NCBI GenBank assembly: GCA_011033025.1
Contig: WFMF01000029.1
Span: 186,001-250,000 of the forward strand
DNA length: 64,000 nucleotides
Direction of reading: 5' to 3'
Source of the DNA: Beroe forskalii
Taxonomy: Eukaryota > Ctenophora > Nuda > Beroida > Beroidae
The notes under the pieces were generated by a model. That model was given only the letters and a program-made list of their open reading frames with translations. It ran no database searches and was not told the origin of the DNA. Below are positions 10,551 to 23,754 of this stretch, piece after piece. Within the stretch, counting starts at the first letter, position 1, and each line of letters begins with the position of its first letter. Both the position numbers and the translations under genes were made by a program.

Positions 10551-12958
10551 CCAAATCCCTCGTAATATGAATTTATACACCAGTAAAAAAGGAATATTTT
10601 ACAATTAGAAAAGCACATCAATAATTAGGAAATATGAAATGGAAACAACTTAGATCTTACTGACCTGCAGTCATAGAGGATCAAGGATCTTATTTTGGAC
10701 ACCTCTGACGTGTCCATATTCCATATTCATTTAGATCCTCGCTCTACGGGCTAAAAGTCTAAACCGGATGCATCCCTCGGGAAGTATTCCAACATGGACC
10801 CGATGGGCGCGGGTTACATGTAAAAAAGATGAGGTAGAATCTTCAGATGAATGGGTTTTGGATCGAAACCACTAAGCCAGAGTTTTCGTCAGGTGCTGAT
10901 ACAATGGTACAGAATTCAACCAGCATCCCTTTCTGACTTGTAGACACTGAAATAGACACTGAGTTAGTGGAAAGTTGAATTTACAGACAAGTTAATTTGC
11001 AACTTTGCTAAATAACCCCAAATAGCGACTCTTATTTCAGAAAAATATAACTAAAAACAGAGGTTTTAATGACTCTTTAAATGTTCTTGAGTTGAAGGGT
11101 GGGTCAATATAGTTTAACTGTCGTGATAAATCAGATAACTCGAAACTTCATGGTAAAATCAACGCTAACTTAAGTACCACTGCACACCATGACATAAATA
11201 TAGAATGATAAGAATTAAAGAGCTGAAGACAAATGCGGTTAGAATTTTAGTTTACGATCCGTGAGTTCGAGAAATGAGAATCATTCTGAATTTCCGAACT
11301 CACGACCCCTAAACTAAAGTAATCCACATATCTTCATGATAGTCTAAAATCAACATAACTAACCAAAGAATAAGCTCATCAGATGAAAATTGGACTTGTC
11401 AGATATCGTGAATATGGTTGACATGTAGGAATGTTCTAAACTCTTCCAGTTCAGTCGAACATCGAATCTGGGTACCTTGAGTCATGCCCTAAGAAATAGA
11501 ATCTTTGTTATTGAAATTACAGCTATAGCACGAAAAGAAACTTGTTTATTAATATTTAAGTATTTAGTATTAGGAATGATTATTATTAATAGACCTCCTT
11601 TTCATAGGTAATTCCATTAACTATTAAAATTTAATTTCTTATTTAATCTTATACAAATAAATAGCATGTATGATTCATAATGGTATTGTAACTTTAAACG
11701 TCATGTCAATACTCATTTCTTAATTCATCAAATATTGGGACTCAGAGATAAAAAATAATTCAATTTAAACTGTCAATTATCTCAAAATTACATAAACACT
11801 CCCTATAAGCCCTGTAAGTATGAACATTTAATTTTCATACCCTGAACTGAGGCTTAAAGCCATTCTTTCGCCTACAGTAAGAAGAAGTTTCAATAGTTGA
11901 AGTTGACATTAGAGCAACAAATGGAGAATGTAGGCCTTTCTATAAGTGTTTGAAACTGAAGGTGAAAGGAATAGACAGGTGCTCAAGTTTAGACATGCGC
12001 ATGAGTTAATTTTGAAGAATTATACAAAGGTGTCAAGTTTAGACATGCGATTGCAAATGAGTTAATTCTGCAGAATTTTAGCTTTGTGCTTTATATTACA
12101 CGTTATATACTAATTTGATATATATATTTGACACTGGGGAGATTCGTTTCAAAATGATTCTGAAGTTCTAATTACTAGATTCTTGACACTTGTGCATATG
12201 ATAAACATTTCCATATACTGCGTTGATTTCTCACATTTGAGCATCTGCAAAGTAGACTTATTCTAGGAGAGTGACAGATGACATCTGTCAGAGAAATTAA
12301 GATCAGAGCTAAGCACGAAGCTGAGATTAAGGCAGATTTGTGACTCAGGTGCAACGAAATGCGAAGGGTGACTGGACTCCAAATAGTCAAAAAGTCGAAA
12401 TACGCTTAGAATAAAAGATTGCACAGAAACATCAGGCAATACCAAGTACCAGTAGGTAGTTCTGTACAATGTAAAATGAGAAGTGCTCTAGAACAGCCCG
12501 GACATCTTTTCAAAATCACATTAACATCACCATCCGTTCAATTTCATCCGTATAACACAATTCTCGCCAAAATAAAAATTCATAATACACTATTTAGTAT
12601 TTTAAACTGAATCTTCAATAAGTTAAAATATATAATTTGATTGCCGTTCCCCAAATTCGAACATAATATGAAATAAATCTAAGATTTAAACAAGGCAAGG
12701 TCAATTTAAGAATTCATATCGTTAAATCTGTTGAACCTATACCTTCCGAAAACGCATCTATAGTCAATATAAGCCAAACAATCAAGTTCATTAATAACTC
12801 AACAAAAACAAATTTTGTAATGAATCAATTTAAATACGCCACAAATAGCTCAAATTTAATTGCACAAAGTAGTGCTGCTAAGACTCAACATGAGTCAGTA
12901 ACAAGGGTACTTTGGTCAGTCAACATCTTGGTGTCTCGACCTATATAGTTAAGATACA
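10551..12958. other. Non-genic, AT-rich
   Basis: No supported exon. At about 11,975-12,080 a ~56-bp block containing AAGTTTAGACATGCG and GAGTTAATT is present twice. Short open frames near 12.2-12.6 kb have no recognisable domain. Confidence 0.4.
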
Positions 12959-13080
12959 TTGCGTAACACCCGTGCCTTTCAATGTTACAAGGCATTACGC
13001 CTGGGTGTTACAAAGTCACAAGGCGTAACGCCTGGGCGTTACAAAGTCAAAAGGCGTAACGCCTGGGTGTCACACAGGTT
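12959..13080. repeat. ~33-bp tandem repeat with palindromic core
   Basis: Three to four copies of a unit carrying AGGCGTTACGCCT-type palindromes (AGGCGTAACGCCTGGGTGTTA). The repeated dyad symmetry could form small cruciforms. No coding potential. Confidence 0.7.
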
Positions 13081-13392
13081 TCATGAGTTTGAGAGAAGAC
13101 CAATAATGGCAGTCTTGTGGAAATTTTTTTTTTTTTTAGGTCGGGACACCAGTATGAGTATGAGTTTCGCTTGTATCTCAGTATCTGATAGCTAGTATCT
13201 GATAGCTGTACTGGAGAGCAGGCATGTGAGAGCACTGATTTTGATTTTCGCTTTAGTATCGGTGGTGTTTTTGCCTACCCGCACGATCCCCAAATCGTCA
13301 TGACATTGACCAATCAGCGCGTGAGTTTTCAGTCAACTCGCACTCTGATAGCGGTTAGCACGGTTCGTTGAAGCGTCTAAATCCGCATAAAA

Positions 13393-16300
13393 TCAGTGAT
13401 AGCAGTGAGCACGGTTGGTTGAGGCGTTACTGCTCCGTTTGAAAGTCGTTACGAAGCGTTTCCGGAAGAAGCGGAAGAAAACCTGCTTCAGTTCTACGTC
13501 AGGAGCCACGAGGAGGAGGCAGCCGAACAGGGAGTCCGCGAAACTGAGCAGCATTATACCGGCGATAGAGTCGTGTTTACACAACATCTGAAGATGGAAG
13601 GATGTAAGAGGGGGTGTTAGAGTCGTGTTTACACAACATCTGAAGTTGGAAGGGTGTTAGAGGGGGGGTTAGAGAGGATATAAGAGGGGGTGTTAGAGTC
13701 GTGTTAGAGTCGTGTTTACACAACATCTGAAGTTGGAGGGGTGTTAGAGTCGTGTTAACACAACATCTGAAGTTAAAATGGGTGTTAGAGTCGTGTTTAC
13801 ACAACATCTGAAGTTGAAAGTTCCCCCAAATTTCGACGACATTAATAATAAATGTCGTCGAAATTGGTGAAACTGATAAGAAAACTGATAAGAAAACTGA
13901 TAAGAAAACTGATAAGAAAACTGATAAGAAAACTGATAAGGGAAATGAAAAGGAATCTGATAAGAAACTGATACATCCAAGGAATTGCCAATTGCTGTGT
14001 ATATTGTATAATGCCAATTGCTGTGTATATACATCCAAGGAATTGCCAATTGCTGTGTATATTGTATAATGTAAACTCCAACACAGACAGTAGATTGTAT
14101 AATATATTCAGTGCATTTTCTAATAAATTAATTTAATTCAATTATTTATAGATTTAATTAAGATAAGAGCTTAGTGATATGAATATGTTGCGTGTCAGTT
14201 GTATGTTCTAACCAATAAACTTCTCAGAATGTATGACTATGATGAATGATATATTCATTGAAATATCACAAGAACACGACGTTTTAATTGTTACAATTGA
14301 AGATGTTCGTAACCACTCTACTCGTCCTATTTCTGATTAAATTGACCAAGGAATATCCCCCACATATTCCCCTGTATCCTACCTCTACGAAAGGAGGAAA
14401 GAGGAGGATGTAGTGACTCTTCAGGATAACATACGACACCAGGAATATCTTGATGGTGTGTTTAGAGGACTTGGTCGTGGAGAGGTGGGATGCTTTGGAG
14501 GAGTTTGCCTGGCGTTTCCTGCGAACTCGCATCTCTATCGGCGTGTTTGACCCGGACTATTCTGCCCGGGGAGTTGTGGAGGAAGGGGTTCAAGCTGTAG
14601 TGCGATCTGAGGGAGAGAGTGAGAGGGTTAGAAAGTGATGGAGTGAGGGAGGGGTTACTTTAAACACAGACACAGGGAGGTTCAAACTGTGAGAGAAGGA
14701 AACTGAGATTTTGTCAAAACAGAGACTCTGATTTTTTGGAAGATTGTATTTATCCTTGACTTCGTTAATAGAAAAATAATTTGCGAAAAGAATAATTTTC
14801 ATCTATCTGCATGTCGAGCTGTTCTCCACTCGACCACTCACTGAGTCTCGCTGAGTTCTGTAATGGTGGCGGGTGGCGGGGAGATGGCATTTGAAATGTG
14901 TGTTTTCCGGCGTACGGAAGGCCGGGTGGCGGTGGCTGACTTCCTCTGAACCCGACACAACTTCTTGATGTTAGCCCGGAGACAGTGGATGCGGAGCCAG
15001 AGCACGGGAATTATCAGGAAGGCTATGATGTAAACCACCAGGAAGACGTAGGAAATCATCTGAAAAATGCGCATAATTGAGGAAATCCCTCCTATGAAGT
15101 CACGTAAAAAGAGAATTTTGGAGTTATCGACAATCAAAGATCAGACATTCACCTCACAAAATAGAAATAATATTAAGATGAGATAGTCAGAACTAGAACA
15201 ACCAAATTACAAAATTCCAGATACCTGTGATGAAAGGGATGCTTTGTCGACGGTGCAGATGATGATTGGTTTGTAGGTACTGACTGCCTGGAACTTGATG
15301 ACACCACCAGCCGAACAGGCTACCACTGCGATACTCTTACACAGCAGGAACACAGCGAACATCAAGATCTGAGGGGAGTAAAGTGGTGTCCGATTAAAGT
15401 GGTGTCAGAGTGAGTGGTGTCAGAGTGAAATGGTGTCAGAGTAAAGTGGTGTCAGAGTGAGTGGTGTCAGAATAAAGTGGTGTCAGAGTGAAATGGTGTC
15501 AGAGTAAAGTGGTGTCAGAGTGAGTGGTGTCAGAATAAAGTGGTGTCAGAGTGGAGTGGTGTCAAAGTGAAGTGGTGTCAGAGTGAAGTGGTGTCAGAGT
15601 GAAGCGAAGTGGTGTCAGAGTGAAGTGGTGTCAGAGTGAAGTGGTGTCAGAGTGAAGTGGTGTCAGAGTGAAGTGGTGTCAGAGTGAAGTGATGTCAAAG
15701 TGAACTGCTTTCAAGCTGAAACGTTCATCACCATTAACAATGCGTATGTCGAGGCTTACCCTGGGCTGAGTCATGATTCGTTTGTACTGCAGGGCGTAGA
15801 CGATATAGACGAATCTCTCGAGCGTCACTCCTAACTGAAGAAATTTATATTTAATCATCTCTCCCATACAGGCTGATATTGATTAAAAATCAACAAACTC
15901 AAGATCAACAACTTACTAACTTAATAATTAATAATTTGATGTTCATGAATTGAAACCAAATTTCATCGTCACGATTTCATCGTCGATATTGAAATGATTA
16001 TGTCTGTAATTTAAGATCATAAAGCTCCGTACCACACAGAAGATGTTTCCAATGACGACTGCCATGATGGCAGATCCCACAACGAGGGGACAGATTCTGT
16101 TGAGGAAGAGGTGGGAGGAGAAAGCGAGGAGGGTGATTACCAAGGAGTAGATGATGTAGTAGACAGCGAGGAGGAGGACTAGGGAACGAGACTGAGGGGG
16201 TGAAAAGGGGTTAATGGAGTGGGGGAGGGGTTAAGAGTGTGGGTAAGACGTGGAATGAGGGGGTTAGTGGAGTGAGGGGTTATAAGATTGGGGGTTAGAG

Positions 16301-16844
16301 GAGTGGGGTAATTATGGGGGTCTTTGAAACGACAAACGACAACGTTGAGATGACCAATTCCAGCAACAGCCAATAAAAATTACCAAATTGTTAACCAAAT
16401 TAACAAAGTTAGTAAATCGTTAGAATAGGTGCACTTACTCTCTTCTTGAAGTTTATCCTGTATAGTAGGGCTGAGAAAACAATTATGTTTTGAATGAGAA
16501 CTGCGACAAACCACGTGGCAACAAGTATCTTGTTAACTGAGGGAATTACTGTCAAAATAATAAATTAACAGTGGTACTTTCAAACAGTCATTCAAAATAT
16601 TTCAAAAGATTTTGGGAAAAAATGGAAAATAAAACAAAAACTCCTGATACAGTATAGTTCAAGAATCATTTGAGTATATTATAATTTTATAAGGGGCAGT
16701 TATATTTGCAATTACAGTGGGATAAGGTATTTTTGAAAATTACAAACCTCCATAAGGTCTGAGATCTTCCATGCTTAGAAAGTTAGAGGTCAAAACTCCC
16801 CTTTGTGCATAAGCAGCTTCTTGGATGTATTTGTCATAGGAAAA
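13393..16844 (-). CDS. Class A-like 7TM receptor, eight exons (5'-partial)
   Basis: Minus-strand exons, 5' to 3': 16748-16844, 16439-16548, 16033-16191, 15760-15834, 15225-15368, 14842-15059, 14383-14518, 13393-13587 (stop TGA). Every junction is AG/GT and every phase agrees, giving about 377 residues without a stop. Seen: an extracellular N-terminus, TM1 (ATWFVAVLIQNIIVFSALLY), TM2, a Cys at the top of TM3, then LERFVYIVYALQYKRIM, which is the E/DRY motif and second intracellular loop of rhodopsin-type receptors, TM4, a loop-2 Cys (IIICTVD), TM5, a basic third loop, TM6 (IFLVSYVILKSHY), and TM7 plus helix 8 (LVAPDVELKQVFFRFFRKRF). NPxxY is not preserved and the usual TM2 Asp is not seen. Ligand unknown; the style recalls lineage-expanded chemosensory-type receptors. 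The first exon with the initiator Met was not identified. Confidence 0.8.
13567..13820 (-). repeat. Five copies of the exon 8 acceptor of the 7TM receptor gene
   Basis: On the minus strand CTTCAG|ATGTTGTGTAAACACGACTC is the true acceptor and start of the last coding exon (AG just above 13587). The same ~30 bases recur upstream in the intron, ending near 13,650, 13,734, 13,774 and 13,816. Each keeps the CAG and the first 15-20 exon bases, so each is a potential decoy acceptor. Confidence 0.85.
13866..14085. repeat. 11-bp AAACTGATAAG tandem and duplicated 60-bp block
   Basis: Six head-to-tail AAACTGATAAG units (13,866-13,940) are followed by a block containing CATCCAAGGAATTGCCAATTG and GCTGTGTATATTGTATAATG that is present twice. 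It lies inside the last intron of the 7TM receptor gene. The core CTTATCAGT also builds the minisatellite at 47.2 kb. Confidence 0.75.
15375..15720. repeat. ~16-bp minisatellite beside a splice acceptor
   Basis: About twenty copies of AGTGGTGTCAGAGTGA and variants fill the intron next to the acceptor of exon 5 of the receptor gene (exon high end 15368). On the transcribed strand the repeats are pyrimidine-rich (TCACTCTGACACCACT) and run directly into the CCCCTCAG acceptor. Confidence 0.85.
16192..16330. repeat. Pyrimidine-rich repeats before receptor exon 3
   Basis: On the minus strand, words such as CCCCTCACTCCACTAACCCC and CCCCCTCATTCC recur up to the acceptor CCCCCTCAG at 16,192-16,200. 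The pattern looks like an amplified polypyrimidine tract. Confidence 0.55.
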
Positions 16845-19800
16845 CTAGAGGTACAAATGGTTTAATAAAAGGCTAGATTGAAAAGTTAAAAAACTGGCAA
16901 ATGTTATATGTGCAGAAACTACAATCACATTGGTACAAAATTGAAGAAAAATGAAAATCAGCTCGTATTTTTCTCGAATATTTGATGCATCATTCGATAT
17001 TTCTAGGCAAGAACTTCACACATACACCTTTCGCTTTGTTGTAATACTGTACATTAAAATCTAAACTTTAGTTAAAACAGCGTTTACTTTAGTGTTACTT
17101 TAGCGTTACTTTAGTTAAAACAGCGTTTCGTCAATTAGTGTCATACATTCATACCCATAAAGCAAAAGTGCAAAAACGGCCTCGGTTCTCAAAGCATCAA
17201 GATTCGTTCTGAAACTCAGAATCACATTGGGCGAGCCTGAAGGTTATAGAATGCTTTAAACCAATCGGCGAGCAAGCTGTGCTAACCAGTGCCCTAAGTA
17301 CTTCTGCAGTTTCATAGTTAGATAGTAACAGGTTTAATCTAAAATTAAGCTGACATCGCAAAATTAAAAGCATAGCGAGAGAGCTATAGCTGGTTCAGAG
17401 GTCAGAGGATTTTTGCTGTGACGGATTGCCAAATGCCAAGGAATCGGTCGAGTAACCATCGATCTAAGTCGCCGTGAGAACTCTCGAAAGAGCATTAATC
17501 GTTAGAGTCTCTGAAATAATTCTCACGCATTCGCGCGTAGGCCGGATTTATTCAACCATATGAGAGTATAAAACGTGTGGGTGACATAAATTCTGTCCTA
17601 TAAAACGCGGTTTTCATAATTTATAGCAAAGAAATAATCATATTTATTACGACAGTTCTTCCGGTATATTTTGGCGTTACATGAAACACTCATAGGAGTA
17701 ATCTGAACTTCACCATTTGAAGACTGTTCAGGGTTTAAGGATGTTAACTTCATCCTTTTAATCCCTGAAGTGGTAATAGAACGACTTCAGTTTTTGTATC
17801 ACTAAACGAGCCGAGGTCTTGTAACTGATAACTCTGCCAATTCGATGGCACTTTGCTTTTATGATAAGAAAATACTGAGTAAGATATTATAATTGTAATT
17901 GTAACGATACAAAGCTACACAAACACTTTGAAGTGACGATAAATAACATATGCCAAAAACTTATTATGTGATTTAAAACTTTATAGCACCACTTCATACA
18001 ATCAAATTTGAGTTAGGTAATTCTAAGGAAGTTTATCAATACGAAAATATAAAATTCCAGTCAATAACTGCTCTTATAATGATTTGCTGTCCAACTAGAA
18101 TAAAACACGATTATAAGGAACCATAACTTCAAATTGATCTGAAGGAGGTCAATCATGTCGAACCTCGACAGACCGATCATATATAGATATATGCTGCTTT
18201 AGAAATAAAACGATTTTATAAACGGCCATGACTCATACCATGCCTTGAAACCCTTCATTATATTATCGTAGTGTGTATAATGCACAAAAATATAGCATAT
18301 GCATAGGAATCAGAGGATTCACAAAATTTATTGCATTCCATCATTCAATGCCAAATTTCTGTCTTGTCGAGTGGTAAAAGAAGCCAGAAATTCAGACAAG
18401 ATCAGAAGATCCTAGAAGACTATAGAAGAGAGCCAGAAGATCCTAGAAGAGAGCCAGAAGATCCTAGAAGACTTGAAGAGAGCCAGAAATTCTGAGAGGT
18501 TTTCCAGAAGGGAGCAATCCAACGTTTTAAACAATGCAATTGCTTTGAAACTGACTTTCATTCAGGGTACGGTCTCTCAATATACCAAGGGGAAACTGCA
18601 GTATCAAAATAGCAATTATTTAAGAACCAAGATATGCTGGCAATTATGAAATCTTAGAGCAGTTTAGGGCACGCCGTTAATTGGATCAAAAAAGTAAATG
18701 TCTACAAAATTAGACTGGCTAGCATTCTAGGAAAAGAAAATTATAATTTTCAACTGTCACAATTGTCATTTGTCGGCTAATTGGGATTTTTAGCTCATGT
18801 TATCATGATGTTCTTATTACCCGGACTAAAATGGTGTCGCGCTCCCCAATCTGATGAGATAAATCTCAATTTTATGATTAGAATATCTGACAGCTGATAT
18901 GTCGATCATACAGCAGATAAAACGGATACAGCAGTGCATCAAAAATAGTTTTTTTACAAAGTTAGAAGCGAAAGGGTATATACAGTTCGAGTTCCTAATT
19001 TTCTAAATTTATTTCAACTTTAATTTTACTATAATGTGTGCATGGACTCTTAAGTAAAGATGTGATTGAATTTTTCAATCATTACTGCGTTAAAACCCTG
19101 CTAAGCCTAGCTACCAACATATTTTGAACTTTCAATTTAATGCATGCCTATTTAGCTCTTCATTATAACAAGCTTACAAGGCTTTTACTGCAGAATATTG
19201 AAATATAACATTATCGATATTCACCTTGGACTTCGATATGCATATTCTATAATAATCAAAACTTCAACAATGTCCAATGATACTTCATGATAATTTTCTG
19301 ATCTATCGTTCATCTTCTCAATCAAATTATCATACTGACTTACTTCTTTATTTACCATAATATTCTAATATTGAAGCGTGCATTGATAATATCAATGGCA
19401 ACACTGATACTACCTAAATATTCAAACTGCAAAAGAAAACTATGATGTGCTTTTTCAGCTATGTTTCTGAAGGACAAAAGAACAAATGAATTGAGTCAAC
19501 AGACAAGCAGAATGCATCTAACTCAAGATTAACTTTACTGCCTCTGGTTGATTTGATGAAATCAGATAGATTCTTCCTCGCAAATCAATTGCCAAGGTGA
19601 GGAATTAGGCAGCACGAAAATATGTAACCGAGTTGAAAGGTTGGGGCATTAATTCTTCACAAATGTGAAATTGAAGAACGGCAATTAATCAAGAATCCGT
19701 CTAATTTTAGCTTTGCAAAGGTAAAATAATCAAGATTACACTCCCACTATAATATAAGAATAATCGTGGCTATCAAAGAGCAAGTACAGTATGTCGTTTG

Positions 19801-22800
19801 TTACCAGTAAATTTCTCAGAAGCTAAGTGAAATAACCGAGACTACTCCCAATTTAATCTGTCATGCCATCTGCTACCAGTGTATTTCTCAGCAGCAAAAT
19901 GCATTGCAGAGTTAAGTCTTTAATATGGAATTCATTGGCAACTCCGTCCAATGTCGATGCATAGTTGCGGCATATTTGGGCAAGCTTACAATGCCAAAAT
20001 ATGCCCAGCTCTTTGCCCAAAGTATACCCAAACTCAACCCCGCGGTTTGCCCAAAGTATACCCTAACTATACCCCGCGGTTTGGCCCAACTTTCTTGCTA
20101 AAGGACTATGCATGGACATTGAATCGAGTGCTCTGGGGGGAGTGCTCTACAGGGTGCAGGAGAATTGGAGCGTAATAATTAATTAAACTGAACAAATGAA
20201 ACAAATGAAGCAAACTCATCAGTTTGAATTCATACTGACCAATGATAATTGATATCAGTGTTACAATAATATAATATTGATTGTACTGTAGAGTCATTGA
20301 AAGTATTGGCCTATTTGGTATACCATATCAATTATAAAAGTTAATTAATCATAAGGGAACAATTAATAGATTGATATAATGATTATAAATATCTGAACAG
20401 AATCTGAGATAAGAAATAAGTAGGTATACATCTGAAATAGATCGGAAACTATTCCTGTGTAGAATGATTTGGAATTTGGGAGGACGTTGATAGATTAATG
20501 GATGTATAATGGTATCTTCCACTTTAGCCCGGTTGATAATGAAGATGTAGCCTAGCGAATCCTAGTCATGGAATAGAGCTCACGGTGTAGCGAGTAATTA
20601 TGTACCTAATTATTATTGTCAAAGCATAGTTTAGCGCAGTTTGACAAAGAGCAGATCCACATAAAATAAGCTGCTAAAACTATGAAATTTTATGACGAAG
20701 AGTTTTATCAAACTTCAAAGCATCTAAGCATCAAATTGTAGCAGCGCTGTGTTTGACAGATATCCTTTGAAACAGTAAAAAACTCATCCGGGTCGAGAAT
20801 AACAAAGAAACAATGCAACAAAGCAACATAAAAGCATAAAGCAACACTTCTTCCTCTAATGAGAGTAGAACAATAGCTAAAGCGAGCTGCGCCGCCCGGG
20901 GCTGACACCCACAATCAATAGACACCGTGTGACTCCGTACTGCTCCAATTAGGAGGAAAAGGTATAAACATAGAACGGCAATAGCTATCTCGTTAATTGG
21001 CATTGTAATTAACGGATTATCAGTGTTATCATGAAGAGAGGAAATATGAGTCAAGGAAGTTGCTAAGATCCATTAGTGAAGTGTGGAGTGCCATGAAATG
21101 TACATCCGGGACAAGGCATGTCAGAGTCCTGTCATACTGACTTAGTTATATTTGGTGCAATAAGTATTGGCTGGCACTCTCGTGTGATCAAAACATTCCT
21201 GGGGTAGTAACTTAAGCGCCTATTAGTTATTAACTTGATCCTTTCAATGTTTGGAGTGCCAATTTTAGGGGGCTCCCCATGGGGGCCGTGCAGTCAGATG
21301 CAGGCGCCAGCTCCATACTAGAGTCTAGAATTGACGGAAAAAATTAATAAGAGTGCAGGCATTTGAAAACCAATATGTGTAGCTACTAAACCAAAGTAAA
21401 CCACGATATTTTGACAGGAAAAATCAGGTACAAGGTAGAAGAGTATATCTCCTTAGCTAGACTGCATTCGAAGTATCCTGAAGCCCTGAGAAGTGGTCCG
21501 GAGGGCATTATATCTTCTACTTCTTTTAACGTATCATCTTATTATATTTGCTACCGTGCAGCGTAAAACAAATCCTACGAAAGATATAAAGTTGTCGTGA
21601 CATAGATAGCAAAAATGATACGGCAATTGGCGCACAAATAATCATTTCCGGTTGTCATTATCATGGTTTAAAATGGTGATTTGATGAGCATATACACCAC
21701 CTACTGAGGAAAAAACACCATCTATTTTAGAAGGCCGACACATAACAAATTGTATTAATTAATCTTGGCTTGACAATGAACAAAGCAAATAAGCAAATAA
21801 GCAAATATTGTGCATATATTGTTCACATGAAATTACACCATAATCATGGATATTCTTGGTATTGAATGGTGTACCGATGTTGTGACCCTATATAAGTCAG
21901 ACGTCTGATTTTGTCGTACGCATCATGTAAATTTGGAGACTGTGGCAATAGCTATTCTCTGATATAATGTAGATACACTGGGGAGCCCTACACAGCAACC
22001 ATGTCAAGCCTTTGTGTGAACATCAGAAGAAAGGACCCCCAAAACTCAAAAGAGTAGCAAGGGCCAAGGAAAGCCTGTAAAAGTGTGGTACTAACTAATG
22101 CTAATTAGAAAGACCGTTCTCCATTGAGTTTTTAATTGATGAGAACCAGGGAACAAAAAACATTCAAAAAAGTCAAATACAATAACAGAGCTAAACTTGT
22201 CTCTTTCCAGTGCAGCCCTTTTCACGGTACCCATTCGATGTGTTGCATTTGATTTGGCATAAATACTTAAATAGCAGTGTATACTTAAATAGCAGTGTAG
22301 GGGTCACAGTTTGGCGTCAGCCATAAAGCGAAAATGTAAGTGGAAATGGCCATTAGGTACCTATATCATTTAAGGCGGATCTCCAAGAACTTCAATCTTT
22401 TAATAATCAAGGAAAATAATCAATTTTGAGACATACGTACAAGGTGCAGCTCTGGGTTGCGCCTGATAGTGACACCAGTCATGAAGCTAAATAGCTCTTT
22501 ATATATGGCCGGCCAGACACTTCAAGGCTGACAGTTGCAAGACACGCAGTCACACTGTGGAATAGTACTATCTTCTAGCGTTCTATAGTGCCAGTCATAA
22601 ATGTTCTTAAATTTAAGTTTAAAACTTTTGGGTGAAAAATGTCATATGCGACACTCTCTGGCAACATTCTATAGTTAGCATGATAATATAGGGAATGTTC
22701 AGCAAGCCCACCCTCACGAGGCAACAGCCGAGCACACCTCTTAACTCGGTCAGCATGTTTTAGAGTCTTCCATTTTACAACAAATCTCACGTTTTACCGC

Positions 22801-23639
22801 ACCATAAAAATATAAAAACACAAATCAGTACAGATGCGTACACTGATACCTACGTCGCGAGTTGGAGAAAACGCCTTCTGAAATTTCCACACGACCGCTA
22901 TTTGCACGTACGTGATTTACCAGTATTATAACCACGTAGGTAGGTAATCTAAATCACGTACATTTCATGCTCCAAACATTTTAATGGCAAAAAATGTCTC
23001 AAACTACGAATATTGTTACCACATTATTACTAAATAATCAACTGACACAACCACAAGTTAATAAAGTAATAATAATAATAAGTAGGTAATAAATGATAAC
23101 TATGAATTGTCATTTGTCGAGCTACTCTACACACTAAAGCATTAACTTCACTGCAGTTATATAGCTAGAGTTAGAGGAGGGTAGTAGGTACCTCCTGGTT
23201 TACATTATCTCATTATCAGCTAATAATCAGGTAATTATCGAGTGTATATAATGTATTATTTATATTTTCACCATGTGTGTCTGAACTGATATAATGGCCA
23301 TGCGACAGCTACATTGTTATACATCTGAATGTAGTGAGTTGGTACTCTTTAAACATTTCGATATCCCTTCAGGGATCACGTGACACTTGAAAGTTTGAAA
23401 ATTCAAAGTGTGATAACTTTTGAACCGTGGATCGAGAGACCTGTCACAGAGTTGGTAAAAATTCAAGTCATTTTCTAAATATTTTCTAAACCCGACGAAA
23501 ACCTGTCTTTGATTTGTCAAAAACGACGACGCAACCTGCACTGAGCCTGTCAACAAAACGTGGACGTGGTAACGCTTGTTAGAAGGCCTAACATTGTAGG
23601 AATTATAGATAAGACACATTGAAGTGGGGCCGGTTAATT
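16845..23639. other. Large AT-rich stretch without a supported gene
   Basis: The missing first exon of the 7TM receptor should lie on the minus strand here. Otherwise only small repeats are seen: AGAAGATCCTAGAAGAGAGCC units at 18,403-18,490; a duplicated GCCCAAAGTATACCC...CCCCGCGGTTT block at 19,975-20,090; a dispersed-repeat copy near 17,966; and AGCAAATA repeats at 21,784-21,806. No domain could be recognised in the short open frames. Confidence 0.4.
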
Positions 23640-23733
23640 AAAAGGCCAATAATTGTTCGTCAAAAGATTATTTATTAATTGGATTATAAACCAATTAATA
23701 AATAATCTTTTGACGAAAATATATTGGCCTTTA
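23640..23733. repeat. 94-bp hairpin (MITE-like)
   Basis: AAAGGCCAATA...GTCAAAAGATTATTTATTAATTGG is followed after an 8-base loop by its reverse complement, ending TATTGGCCTTT. The near-perfect arms are about 43 bp. It sits directly outside the 23.75 kb foldback element. Confidence 0.75.
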
Positions 23734-23754
23734 AAATTTAAATTCATGGCCTTA

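Noticed and set aside
13577-14038. 153-codon minus ORF with MLCKHDSNT repeats
   Set aside because: It reads through duplicated acceptors and tandem repeats of the receptor intron; only 13,393-13,587 belongs to the protein.
20731-21054. Minus ORF starting MPINEIAIAVLCLYLFLLIG as the missing first exon of the 7TM receptor
   Set aside because: A signal-peptide-like start and a possible phase-0 donor exist, but the donor is weak and the intron would exceed 4 kb. Not enough to join.
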